The position numbers and the translations under genes were made by a program. Under the pieces are notes generated by a model that did no database searches, was not told where the DNA came from, and saw only the letters and a list, made by a program, of their open reading frames with translations. From NCBI GenBank assembly GCA_916613615.1, contig OU744735.1, positions 53,398,082 through 53,462,081 of the forward strand: 64,000 nt of DNA, written 5' to 3'. The stretch's first letter is position 1; the number at the start of each line of letters is the position of its first letter. The DNA is from Steromphala cineraria. Its lineage: Eukaryota; Mollusca; Gastropoda; Trochida; Trochidae. Below are positions 1 to 12,700 of this stretch, in pieces.

Positions 1-214
1 GTATTGAAATGACGTAGACACCGTTCAGTTATCCTGAGATAAATGTTGATTAAATAGTGATTAAACTGCGTCATTGTAGTTAACAGATCATTGACAAATA
101 AAAAAACAAATAATTTCTCTAATTGAGTGTTTTCTATGTGTGCCTTCTTCAAACATAAACAATACATATTTATCAACAAGTGAATAAACATATTTCTCTT
201 TTTTTGTAAAATAT

Positions 215-475
215 CTACTTGATATGTCATGATATAAATACCATTTATTTATCTCATATACAACAATACGGATTTAGGATTATTTAAACTGCGCTGTTTA
301 GCTAATTGGAATATGTACTTGATATGTAATGACATTAATATTATCTCATATAAAACAATAAGGATTCAAAATTATTTAAACTGCTTTATGGGATTGAAAT
401 ATAAATATTGACATTAATACCATGTATTTATCTAAAATAGAATTATAAGGATTTATGGTTATTCAAATTGCGTTC
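215..475 (+). repeat. AT-rich degenerate tandem repeat, about 90-bp unit
   Basis: Three diverged copies of a unit that ends in ATTATTTAAACTGC or a close variant (near 293, 384 and 473), with shared blocks TTATCTCATATA and ACAATAAGGATT. A further fragment of the unit end lies at about 60-71. No coding potential is visible. Confidence 0.6.
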
Positions 476-723
476 TAGAGTAAAGTACTGTGTGTCAGTG
501 TGACGGGAGCTCTATAACTGATATGCAGGTTGTAATATGTAACTCTGAAACATGCAATACCAGACATAATCCTACACATATATGCATGCAATACATGGCA
601 TTGTAAAACATTGTTATTACTTACAAATGTATTTTTCAATAAATGTAAAATACAGAAATACATGCATATGTGCATTGGTTTATTAGTTAATTGTCAATTC
701 ATAAGGGAGAAAGATATTTATGA

Positions 724-820
724 TGATTATGTTCTTATAAAATGTGATGGATTGATTATCATTATGTTCTTATAAACATGTGATGTATTAATGATCATTA
801 TGTTCTTATAAAATGTTATG
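724..820 (+). repeat. Short tandem repeat, about 35-bp unit, three copies
   Basis: The block ATTATGTTCTTATAAA recurs with starts about 35-36 bp apart (GTTCTTATA at 731, 766 and 802). It is a simple minisatellite without coding content. Confidence 0.7.
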
Positions 821-1354
821 GTTCTAATACTAAAGACGATAAAGTACTCCTTATGCATTATCTGAAGGGTACACGAAGTTAATGATTTATCTTAACATTC
901 ACATTATGTTACTATAGATAATAAGCAATTTACATTAAATTACTATTATTTGGTAATTAGCATTATGAGTACACAAGTGTATCACATACAGAGCAGAAAT
1001 AATCCACATGCATGAAACGTAAAGACACACAAACAAGCATTCATAAGCAGTCAGGGGAAGAAATTTCGTGATCATCTCAACATTTCAATATCTGGTTTTA
1101 ATTGATCAATAACATAGACGAATTAACTTACAAGAACCCATTTCACACTCACACTGTATGAAAATCTACACAACCGGTCAACGTGTATGAGAAATGATAT
1201 TTAACGTGTAGCAATGGTTCAATGATTATAAAAAATGGCGGATAGTTTTTTGCATTAATTGAAAAGTACAGGCGAAAAAAACCAAACCATATTGATGTTT
1301 TTAATCATTATCGAATATATACTTTACTCTGATATCAAGTATTTAGAAAACTGC

Positions 1355-1560
1355 GTGTTCACTCGCAGTAACCTCCCTTGATTGGAATGCGACATCAGAG
1401 TTATTTCTGTCCAAAGAGACGATTGGTTTAAGTCTATCATCTGATCCAAAAGGGGAATTCCCCAGCTGGAAAATTATTCAGTCAGTACATTGAAGTTCAA
1501 AAAGCAACATCTTGTAACTAAACAGTTCAGGTATGATTATAAATGTTTTTATTTTCCATA
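1355..1560 (+). promoter_or_regulatory. Promoter-like module A with a palindromic kappaB-type site
   Basis: First of four diverged copies of a module found at 1355, 2935, 5035 and 5836. The order is TCACTCGCAGTAACCTCCCT, then CGATTGGTT, then TGATCCAAAA, then GGGGAATTCCCC at 1452-1463, then CTGGAAAAT. GGGGAATTCCCC is a perfect palindrome that fits the NF-kappaB/Rel consensus GGGRNWYYCC. About 60 bp further is AACAGTTCAG followed by GTATGA, which could be a donor of a non-coding first exon. A role as alternative promoter of the gene at 9373 is inference; no transcript evidence can be seen. Confidence 0.4.
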
Positions 1561-2934
1561 TTTTGTGATACAGGCATTTACATTGTTCAAAAGAAACATA
1601 CAACATGTAGTTCCACATAAATACATTCATAGTTATCATGCACAAATTCAGAAGGTGGCAGATTTATTTTTCAAGTAGTAAATGTAACGTGACCAATATT
1701 TAATATTCTATTTCGTTCCATAATCTAAAAAAAGGTTCACAATCCAACAAAATGTACCTAGTTGTTTCCACTTCCATTTCACAAAATGAAAATAGTGGTG
1801 ATGGTTCTATCCAATTTAATTAATTAATTGTTTTGTTGGAAGGAAATTGTGTATAATTCTGAATTGCAACCATTTTAAATCTGTGCTTTTAGAGCATTTA
1901 TTGGCAATGACAATACAAACATTTCAATTGTTTTCTTCGAGATCAAGATGTAGGATTTTTTCACATTTTAAATTACTTGGCAAATGTCGAGTTTAATAGA
2001 GAGCCATATAGTGTTTTGCTCACAATAATTGTGTCGATCTTTGAAATATTAAAAGGATAAATAGGAGCAAGCAACTTCCTTTTGAATTTCTGTATATTCA
2101 AGGATCGAATACATGTCATTATAGCTCTTTAAACAGATTCAGAAAATTCGTCTTGATAGAAAATGTATTGGAAAATTCTTCATATGTTTACAGTTACGGG
2201 TATGATTATGAACACACATCTGATTAGTCATCATGCATACTCTATTAACCTCTGATCAGGATGGTTTGTACTTGAGTAATATTAGGTATTTAGAAAGAAA
2301 GCCGTTCAGTGTTCACCCTACCTGAAATGTTAGTCAATCAATACCTGACTGAGTCTAGACTTACACTTGATTGGTTCGGTTAACTTGTTTTGTTGCTTTA
2401 AGTATTCATCTCATTAATAGGTCTCATGCCATAAATAATTAAGTTTCTGCATATTCAATATTAGATATCCAGCACTTCTCATAATCTTTTAGTAATTTCT
2501 GTTACCTATTCACGAATATGTTAATCATTATCGTGTTGATCTTGTAAGAACCATGTTTATGGTTCAGTGTACGTTATATCCTACATATCCTTCCAACAAC
2601 ATGACATTTAATGCAACTGCAACAGCCACTACCAACAGAGGACATGAGACAGGTAATATGGGACAGCCGCACAAGAGAAACTACACTGAGTGACAAATAT
2701 TCTATGTTATAATTTTAAATGCATCTGTTTTTCAGTCACAATGGTCATTCAGATACTAATGAATACGCTGCTGAGTGTTTGGAGCACCAAGCATGCGTGC
2801 CTTATATTTATTTCAAGCAGGTAGAGCGCACTGCAACCAACCCTACCGAACCGAATCATTTAAACATCTATCCTTTCCATACAAACATAACCCCAGTAGG
2901 GGCCCTCCAGTAGATGTCAATCTTCTAAATGACG

Positions 2935-3100
2935 GCAAGCTTTTATCAGAAGCCTGTTTGTTCAAACGCAGTCACGCATGGCAGGCACGTGATATCATTG
3001 CATCGAGACGATTGGTTGGACTATTATCATGTGATCCAAAAGGGAATTCCCCAACTGGAAAATCTTGTTTGACAAGTCTGGCCCAGGTCAGTGGATAACC
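2935..3100 (+). promoter_or_regulatory. Promoter-like module B with a kappaB-type site
   Basis: Second copy of the module: CGAGACGATTGGTTGG, TGTGATCCAAA, then GGGAATTCCCC at 3042-3052, followed by AACTGGAAAATCTTG. It lacks the CCTCCCTT block seen in the other copies. The Rel-type site is kept although the flanks have diverged. Confidence 0.4.
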
Positions 3101-3267
3101 AATACCTAGTATACATTCAGGTACAGTAATTGATACATTTGATTAGATATTCAGTGTTTCAGTTTTGAAAGGGTTTCAACAACATGACTGTAGTGTAAGA
3201 CATCTATAGAATGTAAAAGTGACCAATTTATATAATTCCTGACCCCGACACTGAATGTTGATAATGC

Positions 3268-3346
3268 ACCTGTGACAGCATTCTCTCCCCACAGAGGCAG
3301 CTCAGTCATACACGAGTTGGCTGGGGGAGAGAATGCTGTCACAGGT
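3268..3346. repeat. Perfect 23-bp inverted repeat (stem-loop)
   Basis: Positions 3268-3290 are exactly complementary to 3324-3346, with a 33-base loop. The arm begins ACCTGTGACAGCATTCTC. It lies between modules B and C. It could be a transposon footprint or a hairpin RNA; nothing in sequence decides. Confidence 0.7.
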
Positions 3347-3349
3347 ATA

Positions 3350-5034
3350 TCTTGGTTATTACCTCAGTTTCATAGCTAATATTGATCACCCACCTGTATC
3401 GATTACAATCATGTCAATCATTATCAACATATTGATCTTCAGAATAATTAAGCAGAGAAATATTTTCTTAAAATTGTTCTTCAAATGATATTAAGTAAAG
3501 TGCCCATCTGACGGCCAGTTATATTAGTCAATAAAGAGTTCTCCCCCTTTCCTCAAAAGTGAAACAATACTTTACATGTAACGAAACAAGGAACGAATTG
3601 ATGTTAGGGATTGAAAATAGGAAAACTGAAATAATGACAACGAAATTAAAATAATGACAATATTAAGTGTATATTCAATACATAAAGATTAAACTCATTT
3701 TGTTTTGAAAAATATTTAATAATTTACATGTAAGAATAATTAATAATTAATAAAAATAAATAGTCTGAAAGAGTGTTGTACTCTTCTGTACCTGTGCTGC
3801 CTACTTGCAACTGCCACTACAAATGTGCTAAATATCTTTCGTTTTTGTACATAGAATAAATGAATATCCATATACTTCCAAAATTAGATTGTAATGTAAT
3901 TGTTGCAAGGTTATACTTGAAACTGTCTGCATAAAATATAATCTTGAAATTATTTAGGGACCAATCCCTGACTTTTAAGTACTTGTGATATGTTTAACAT
4001 CCTAACAAAGTTTACTGAACGAAAATGGAAGCTGGAATAATCCAAAAGACCCATTAATTATCAGATTTTGTTGTATAGTGTGCACAGTGCTTGTAAATCA
4101 AATGTGTGTACACATCAGTCTCCTAGTTTTTATCAACCCTCTGTGTAACATTCATATTAGGGTGCATGAATAGATTTAACAATGTTCGTTTGATTTCAAT
4201 TAAGAAAACATGTTCTGTTCTGTTTGAGTAAACAAGTAGTTACCTCCCTTCTCCAAGAAAACCAACAAGAGTTCATTTATGCCTATTTATTGAGCAGCCT
4301 TTAGATAATACATTTGCAAAAGTATAATTTATTTTTCAAAATCAGATATCTTTTTATGAAGGAAGCAATGACACACATGTTATTTACACAAAACAATGCA
4401 GTAATTACCTCATTGGGAATTCTATGACAAGGAAATATTTTTTTAAAGCTGAAAACGAAACCAGGATCTCGGAAAAGAAAATTTAACTCTATGTCGAAGG
4501 TGCTGTAGATGTTACTACTACTACTCAGTTTGTGAATGTCTAAGTAATATATGAAAACGAACCTAATCATGTTATACAAGTTATATATGCATAACCTCTT
4601 TACTTCCGTGTTCTGTAAATATACTATCACATTACACAATGCAAGGCTCGCCCTGACAGTCTATTGTATGTATCGGGACAAGCTTGATCTTCTATACAGG
4701 GAGGCTTGTGTTGCTGATGATAATAAATATTTGATTGGAATCAATTAGGTTATGTGCTACATTGTCTTATTTGAGAATGCTTATTCAGTCATCATTCATA
4801 ACCTATAAATCATCTTCACCTTTAAATGGAACTGTCAAGCGCTCAAAATATAATGTGAATGCTCAATAGTATGTCCTTCTCTCACTGCATTAAAAGTTAT
4901 TCGTAATGTGGTTATAAATGAATTAAAGTAAATAAATTCTAGCAATAATCTCACAAATTTTAAAACATTCGTTTGCAAGCTTCTCTCTCTTACAATATGA
5001 TCGAATATCACATTTCTTTAATTCGACCAGATAT
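3350..5034. other. No gene seen
   Basis: AT-rich DNA without a convincing exon on either strand. An isolated TTACCTCCCTTCT at about 4241 resembles the block in the promoter-like modules, but no kappaB site follows it. Confidence 0.5.
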
Positions 5035-5240
5035 ATTTGTTCACTCGCAATTACCTCCCTTGGATAACAAGCGACATCAACATTATTCTTATCAACGAAA
5101 CGGTTGGCTTATGTGGGTCACGTGATTAATGTGGGGAATTCCCTAACTGGGGAATTGTTTGTAACATAGCCAGGACAGTGGAAGACATAGAGCAACATCT
5201 TGTAACAGTTCAGTTATGACACAAACAAAACATTTGATTG
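5035..5240 (+). promoter_or_regulatory. Promoter-like module C with a kappaB-type site
   Basis: Third copy: TTCACTCGCAATTACCTCCC, GCGACATCA, ACGGTTGGCTTA, GTGATTAATG, then GGGGAATTCCC at 5133-5143 and AACTGG. It ends with GAGCAACATCTTGTAACAG, close to the end of module A (AAGCAACATCTTGTAACTAA), so the whole of about 190 bp was duplicated rather than just the binding site. Confidence 0.42.
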
Positions 5241-5835
5241 GCTATTTTACATACATGTATAAAGTATTATTTTTTTGACTGTATGGTTAATATAGCTGTA
5301 GTAATTTAAGGAATTGTATTGGAATGTGAACCGTTAATTAAGTGTACATCCCAGACCTGAATGTTATCTAATCTTGTACCTGTCTAATGTCATGAACCTG
5401 AAGATGTTTTTTAGTAACATGTATTCAACTCCAATAAAACTCCACCATCTAATCAAACAATTCATTCTGAAAAATCCCGCATCATTATTTTTTATCACTA
5501 TCAATGATTTCTAGATTGTGTTCATCAGTTTGCGTGTTAAGCTCGTGAGTTAACAATCTTTCATTATTCATTAAGTCTTATCTTCATTTCTAGATTTATC
5601 AAGTTTATAAGGTTTTGGTAGTTGTTAAATATAGATCCACGTCATCATTGTAGACCTCCTATAGCAACATCATAACATTTCATAAGCAATTTTACTTCTC
5701 TCTCTGTCACTTCCGGGTTTTGCAAAAAGGTGAAATAATACATTAATAATTTAAAGATTATTCAATAGTTTAATTTACTTCCAACATAATCAAAATTCAG
5801 CAATACTTCTGACTCCTGATAAAACCTGGCGGGCT

Positions 5836-5965
5836 ACATGAAGTTATCTCCCTTGACTGATAAGTGATCAATCACACGGCGACTGGTCGATTCTGATCAC
5901 GAAATCGATTAGGGAGTTCCCCGACTAGATATTTCTGTACCAGGACAGGATACAACTAGTTGTGA
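5836..5965 (+). promoter_or_regulatory. Promoter-like module D with a kappaB-type site
   Basis: Fourth, most diverged copy: AAGTTATCTCCCTTGACTG, CGACTGGTCGATTCTGATCA, then GGGAGTTCCCC at 5912-5922 and GACTAG. A further isolated GTTATCTCCCTTGC occurs at about 6864. Confidence 0.38.
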
Positions 5966-7079
5966 AACCCTTTATTTGGTCAATGTTATCAGCACTTTTG
6001 ATTAGGGATATTACTTATACTTTTGCGTTTTTATGAATATTAGACAGCATTGGAATGAGACGGGTTAGTAAATGTCCTCCTTCTACACGTATAATAAGCT
6101 TACATGTCATAAGCCATATATGCGCGCTGTCTAGAGAATTCCCTTTTGAGAAAATTTTTTTATGATGACTTTTCCTATCTAATTCCCCAATTATGTTTAT
6201 CCAATATTAATAGGTAATCCTTACATCTGTGTAGTTTGGAAATATGTACATATACTACTGACAATTAATGAGGTGACACTGCAGCTAAGTGAATGAATCA
6301 ATAGCGAAGAAATATTATATACATACAACATCTCAATTAAAAATTGTGGCTACGACAGAGGGAAGAACACCAATGTGTCATGTTGTCTAAACGTTGGGGA
6401 GATTAAAAACATTAATTTGACGTTTTTAGGCAATATTGATATTCCATCAAACTGATTGGGTTACAATTGTTCAGGTACATTGGAATTGCATTATGATTAC
6501 TTTTATTAGATGTTCCATATTATCTCAGAAAATTTGGGTTTATATATTTTCTGAACTTCATATTTCTTTAGGCTTTACTTTGCGCTAGTACTGTATTCAT
6601 GTAATTTAGCATTAAAGAGACTGCAAATTCAAACCTATTCTAATCATTCTTATTGAATTAAATGTCATTATCTAACTTTTTTCAGAAATAAAGATTTTGT
6701 ATTCTACTTAACAGTCTATTACTGAATGTATCACTTTTAAAAGTATTACATAAATTACAATGTGATAACATTCTTGAAATAAAAATAAAACATGTAATCC
6801 TGTGAGAAAATACTGAGTACAGAGTTTGCTAGGACCAGTTAGTATGAGACCGAGTCATTGAAGAGTTATCTCCCTTGCTTAACCAGCCCTACCTGACTAC
6901 AACAACTTATTGACAATTTTGAATAACAATGTCCATGAAACCTTCATAGCTACAATGACATTATCTCTGAAACAATTGACTCAACAATTAGTTTATTATT
7001 ATGACAAGCTGCAATCAGTTAAAAAACTTGTAGTTCATTTCTTATTGATATATACTTGGGCTATATACAGATATACTTA

Positions 7080-8387
7080 GGGGAGACCAGGGCAAAGCGC
7101 GCCCCCGGGGCAAAGTGACCACGAGTTATTTCTCCAAACCTATCGACAAATGGAGTAATTTGTCATTACCAACGAATGAAAGTAACCGTAATGAAGCTTT
7201 GTGACCAACGCTGGAATCATTTGCTTGAGTTGACTACGCAGAATTTCAAATATTCGAAAAAACGCGATTTTACTATATTGAACGGATATGTCTCAAATTC
7301 AAATATTTAATAAAAATACAAAACGGAACATTGAACTCTCGTGCACATGTAACATTAATTGGTATCATTAATTCATTGAATAATGAAATTTGTAATTGCT
7401 TGCTTTAATGACTTTCTGTGATTTTCATAACAAATGCTACCCTTGATAGGGCAAACCGTGCCGGGGGAGCGCTTTGCCCCGTGTGTTATAAAATATATCA
7501 TTTTGGTCAACATATTGGTGTTAAAGTTGTTATTTTGCATTTCTTAAGCAAATAATGTAATGATGAACTATCATTTTCATATCAGCATTCTGCTTTTTTT
7601 AAATGAAAATGAAATATACCATTTTACTTAAAGGGTTTTATTTTGTTAAAGAATCACGACAAGAAATAGTTACCAAAACATATTTTTCTGTTGTTTTTTA
7701 AATCATGAATATATAATTCATTGTATATTACTGTTCAACCCTAAACGATAAGCAATTTATGCCGTTCTGCCAAGTCCAACACAAAATAGTTGTATGAATT
7801 CTTTAATTCATCTATATAACCAATTCAATTCATCTTATATTTTATTATTTTACTGGTTTTGATATTCAATAACCTACATTATCAACACATTCGTAGTTAA
7901 AGAAATGTATATGTACCAACCATAACGATATTTGGTCATTGAGAATGTTGAACATGTAGGTCCATGACATGTTAAGGAATATTTTGCGCATTCTTGCATA
8001 TATTAACTTTTATGTTAATTCTATCCTTCATATGGGTTCGATAGTTGCCTTGCATTATCAAGATGATAGCTTTTGATTTGTATTGGCTGATTATATGTGG
8101 TAATATCCATTACATTCTGTGTTGTTTTTCGAATAGGGTAAAGCGCCCAGGGGATTGGGCACTTTGCCCCAAACTACAGGGTAAAGCGCGCCCCCTTAGT
8201 CAAAATATATTTACGTAAAAATATCCTTATGCCGAAATGGTAGATTAAAAAAGCATGTGCCATGTAACAGTCTATCTGAGATATATATATTATATAAGAG
8301 ATATAGTGCAAGTTGCATTCTGTACATGTCAGGGTGCCCACTAGACGCACTTTTATGTTAGGGGGCGCGCTTTGCCCTGGTCTCCCC
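7080..8387. mobile_element. Non-autonomous DNA transposon, 1.3 kb, 27-bp perfect TIRs
   Basis: The first and last 27 bases are exact inverted complements beginning GGGGAGACCAGGGCAAAGCG. The element is flanked by TA on both sides (7078-7079 and 8388-8389), consistent with a TA target duplication. No transposase frame is present. The GGGCAAAGCG/GGGCACTTTGCCCC motif is repeated inside near both ends (about 7107, 7450-7480 and 8140-8190), like transposase-binding iterons. A second diverged copy lies at about 48445-49905. The superfamily cannot be fixed without the autonomous partner. Confidence 0.8.
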
Positions 8388-8437
8388 TATATTGAGTCAA
8401 TTCTATGCGTCATTTTAGAGAGACGTGCTATATAAGA

Positions 8438-8822
8438 CATGAAAATATTGCTAGGGATATCAGTTTACATTTTCTTGATAAACACCTTAAACTGCCTTTG
8501 CTGTCAATTGGGGAATAAAAATATGTAACAATTAATAATGAATTATGTGTGAATTTTGAAAGTTTGAAATGATGCGAGTCTCATATAAGCTCATTATGAT
8601 TCAGACAATACATATGTAGCAGTTATTGTCGGATATACCAAATAAGCTAGACTAACATTGAGTCATTTTTGATTGATATATATGAAGGCTATATACAGAT
8701 TTAGTTATATATAAAATATGATAATATTGCTAGGGATATCAGTAAACATTTCTTGATAAACACCTTTAACTTCCCTTGCTTTCAATTGGGGAATAAAGAT
8801 ATATTACAATTATTAATGAAGT
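8438..8822 (+). repeat. Direct repeat pair of about 100 bp; split copy of the transposon target
   Basis: 8438-8540 and 8719-8822 share GAAAATATTGCTAGGGATATCAG-like sequence through CAATTGGGGAATAAA. The sequence upstream of the second copy (GGCTATATACAGAT near 8687) matches the sequence just upstream of the transposon at about 7059. The transposon therefore appears to have jumped into the first copy of a roughly 280-bp duplicated segment, and the second copy shows the empty site. Confidence 0.6.
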
Positions 8823-9372
8823 CTGAAGACCTAATTAATGCTTGACATAACATTAATAGAATCAAACATATGCACCCTTACTCCACTAGTATTGATATTC
8901 ACCAGGAGACTCTATGCAATGTAAAACTCTCAACAATGCTACCTGCATACAAGACCAGGGACTGACATTGACACAATCGTATGTTATCTGTTCCTAAAAT
9001 ATTAGGGATGTACAAGGATTGATTTGAAATGACTATTTGTAAATACTATTAGTAGATTAAAGCATTGGGCTATTTTTTCGTAGCACTATGATAGACTTAA
9101 ATTGTATATGTGTTGTACTACTTATTGCTTGGATTCTGTACTGGCACATTCCTGTACATACATCTTTTTGTGTTTGTTTTTCATATGTACTCAGGATGCT
9201 TTTTTGAGTCAATGAATTCACAAATTCGTAAATTTTATTTAATTTAAATTCTTGGTCAGTTTTCTACTTTGTTAACAGGTTTTTATATATGGAAAGGTAA
9301 TGGTTGTTAATCGTCGGAGATGACAACATTTTGTTTACAGTTCTATTTTACATTTCAGAGTAACAGCTAGAA

Positions 9373-9793
9373 ATGGCGATGGAATTCAGAGGTGGAAACA
9401 ACCAGATTGGAAGCTCAAACAAACAGATAGTTCACAACCACTTTTCAATCAGCATACAAATGAACTGCACTGAATGTCAACAACATCAGCATCAAGGAGT
9501 CCCAATCTCTCAGGGGAATGAACATCACGTGCTAGACCTCGTCCAGAGAACACTTGCATCGGGTGCTCAAGCAGCACAAGTAAAGGTTGAGTCGACCACA
9601 CAGCCCCAGGTTGAAGCGCCTGTAAAATCACAGATTGAACCAGCAAATCCAGCAAAGAGTAAAGTGGTCAAGGAGAGAAATTTTAAAGTGACATTCCTCG
9701 AAGCGCTGAGAACAAAGAGTAAAGTGGTCAAGAAGAGAATGGTTAAAGTAGCTGGGCTTGGACAACAGCCTCTTGAGCTTACTCCTACATCAG
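9373..9793 (+). CDS. Exon 1 of the RHIM-like/pseudo-LRAT gene
   Basis: Encodes residues 1-140. It is the only exon with a long open frame. It contains the QIGxxN RHIM-like core, a Cys/His/Gln-rich stretch (CTECQQHQHQG) and the basic repeats, which are 60 nt apart at DNA level (AAGAGTAAAGTGGTCAAG twice). The donor CAG|GTACTG at 9793 is phase 1 and matches the acceptor at 10688; the frame reads on to 9867 only as intron. Confidence 0.75.
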
Positions 9794-12700
9794 GTACTGT
9801 TGGTATCTCCTCCACTGCAATGAAACAAAGAATAATATATCATTTGTTACCTTTTACACAACAGTAGTATATGATGAAAAAACTGTTTAGGTAAACTTAT
9901 AAATTAAGGTTGCCAATTTAGGTTGATTGTAAAGTGTACAACATGCAAGTGTGATACCCAATAATGGTGATACTGAGTGGTTTTTGTCTTTCGATATGTT
10001 GGATCAATCATGAGCAGTAACCTAGCGATTTTTTTAAAGGAAATTAAAACAATTTTAATTTCGTGTTTTTGAGAAACGGTAACTATTTCCTTGATGTACA
10101 TTGAACGTTCCATTTTCCCAACCAATTGAATTTGACAGTTCCTTGTTTGTTAATACTGTCAAAAAGTATGACCCAATAACAAAATTTGATCTGAATCTGT
10201 TTAAATTATATTGTTCTTTACCTAGACGGAATGTATTTACAGGGAAAAAAACCGACATTTATGAAGCCTTGTTTTTGAAGATCAGTAACTATCTACATGT
10301 TGTATATGGAATATTTAATTTTCTCAATCACAATAAATTTGGATCGACAGTTCCATGTTTGTTAATATTGTCAAACCAGTTTGACCCGATAACAAAGTTT
10401 GATCTGAATTATTCAAATCATATTGTTCTGCTATAATTGGATCAGTGCTCAAGTTGGTTAACAATAAACTTAAAATTCACTACTTGATACTTTCTTGTTC
10501 ACAACAATTTTGACATATTTATAACATTATTATCTCATATCGTGTGTTTCAAAGCAAACAATATGTGTTGACAACCACGGAGTCTCTCTTTAAATTGTTG
10601 AGCAATAACTTCATAGAATTCATTTCAAAATACGTTCTTGTTCACAACACTTTTCTGCGCCAACATACTGACTGTTGTGTGTTTCAGCTGGTACAGACAG
10701 TGTTAGAATCCTGGACCCACATGGTCGGGTGCTGGAGCCTGGGGATGTAGTGGTGATTGTTTTAGAGTGGTCTGGTGTTTACTCTCTCTATGTAGGTGAG
10801 TCAAATACAAGGACAGTGGCTAGTGGTAAGGCTTGGTATGAACGTTATATGTAAACTCTATGTCTAATTTTCTCATATCTTTGACTTTTGCTTTTGGTTT
10901 AATTCATACATGTATATGGATATCACAACACAGAAAAAGCAACGAATAATATTTCTGAGATTTGCAAGTATCAATTCTCTGTGTGATTCAATGTCAGTGA
11001 CATTCCCATTATTTGTAAATGTCTCTTTTATTCCTCTTTCAGTAATATTAAACAGCATTTTGATACACTCATATATCTATAACCATGTAACAGAAAGTTA
11101 AAAAACAAAATGTGCTGTTGTATATGAGAAACTAGTTACATGTTCACAGGAGACGGTTACATTGTACGGTATCAGCAAGAATCAGGAACTGTGGTGAAGG
11201 AAAAGATGGACTTAACAAAACCTTTCTGTAAACAATTTTTCATGTAAGTATTCCCCCCTGGTAAATTGTTAAAATTATCAAAAAGGGGCTTCTTTTATTG
11301 TGTGCTCATCTCAACATAAAAATGTTAGTTTAACAAGGGCCCTGTCTACATTCAATAAGAATAACTAGTGTGTTATTCAGTGGAGATTAGGGAGGTTGTA
11401 ATATGATTATAAACCGGATTTCTCAGTAGGTTGACAGTAGCTATGCAATACTTAGATAAATGATCTTGAATCAAAATATTTTGACCATTTCAGTTTGTGT
11501 TTGGTCGGTTTTATGTCTTTGTCGTTTAATGAAAATCCTAGTTTAGAAAGAAGTCACGGTTTGATTCTTTAAGTATTGTCTATATGATAGTTTGAAAAAG
11601 TACATCTCAGTTAAAGGCAGTTAAGGATAGAAAAACTCATTTGAATTGAATAATGCACAGATAAAGAATATAAATCAATGTTGCTTAAGATCCACACTCA
11701 GATACACAACTGCTTGTCATTTGGAACTCATGTGAATATTAAGTTCCAAAATTTCGCTTTCAAACGCGGGAATCATTCAATGCAATATTACATTCATTCC
11801 ATTTTAAAGATTTGCCTGATAATCCAAAATGCCAGCAGTTATGTTGTTGGCAAAAGAAGTTCCTTTACTGTGCAGTTCAGTTAAGTTGCAGATATTCCTG
11901 TTATTCAGCTTAGAGATTAGGGTACAAGGTTCATTCACTTGAAATCAAAACTAATTAATTGATCTTTCTATTTATTTTCAATGACTAAACAAGATGGAAT
12001 GTGTTAACATAATTTTGAATGCCACAAATTTAAATCTTATTTACTAAAAATGAAAAAACGACCATGGCAAGTGATCGGATATATAGCATGAATGGTTTTC
12101 CATGATTTCTTACTTATTAAAAGGTATTGGCCTGGAATTATAATTGAATTGAATTGACTTCCCATGTTTTCCCTGAGTGCTATAAACCCTGAGGGTATTT
12201 TAAAAACTACACACATTTCTAGTGTATGCGTTTTCAACAACTTAAGTTTTCCAATATGTGCAAATCCACTCTTGGGATTTTTGACATATCTTAGTGATTT
12301 CAGGTGTCTCATTTCGCTGTCATTATTATAATTCACGAGAGGTAGATAAGAAAGTACACTTAGTGGTCAATTGCATGAAAAGACAAATGAATGTTTATTC
12401 CATACGCCAGAAGACCATTGACATACATTTGAAAAGACATATTACAATAGAAGTACAAACAAGAAATGCATAGTTAACATAACATAAGCATGAATAGAAA
12501 ATGATTGTAAGTACAACTGTCCTCATATGCAAATTTGAGAGCGAAAATACGAGAGTATAGGATTCTTTTTTTCAAATAAGGTTTTGTTTTGATATGTTAT
12601 GTAACGTGACACCTTCAAATCGCTATATTGTATATTTTGGGTGTATTTTAGCACCACAACATTCAGGTGCTAGACTCTTCTTCCCACTGTGTATGCAATC

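Noticed and set aside
2719..3098. Overlapping frames of 64 and 107 codons
   Set aside because: They cover promoter-like module B and its flank; no homology and no conservation of frame with modules A, C and D.
4301..4748. Opposed frames of 112 and 65 codons
   Set aside because: AT-rich, mutually antisense, no domain or splice context.
12037..12336. A 99-codon minus-strand gene in intron 3 of the pseudo-LRAT gene
   Set aside because: No domain, no splice partners, composition like surrounding intron; probably chance.
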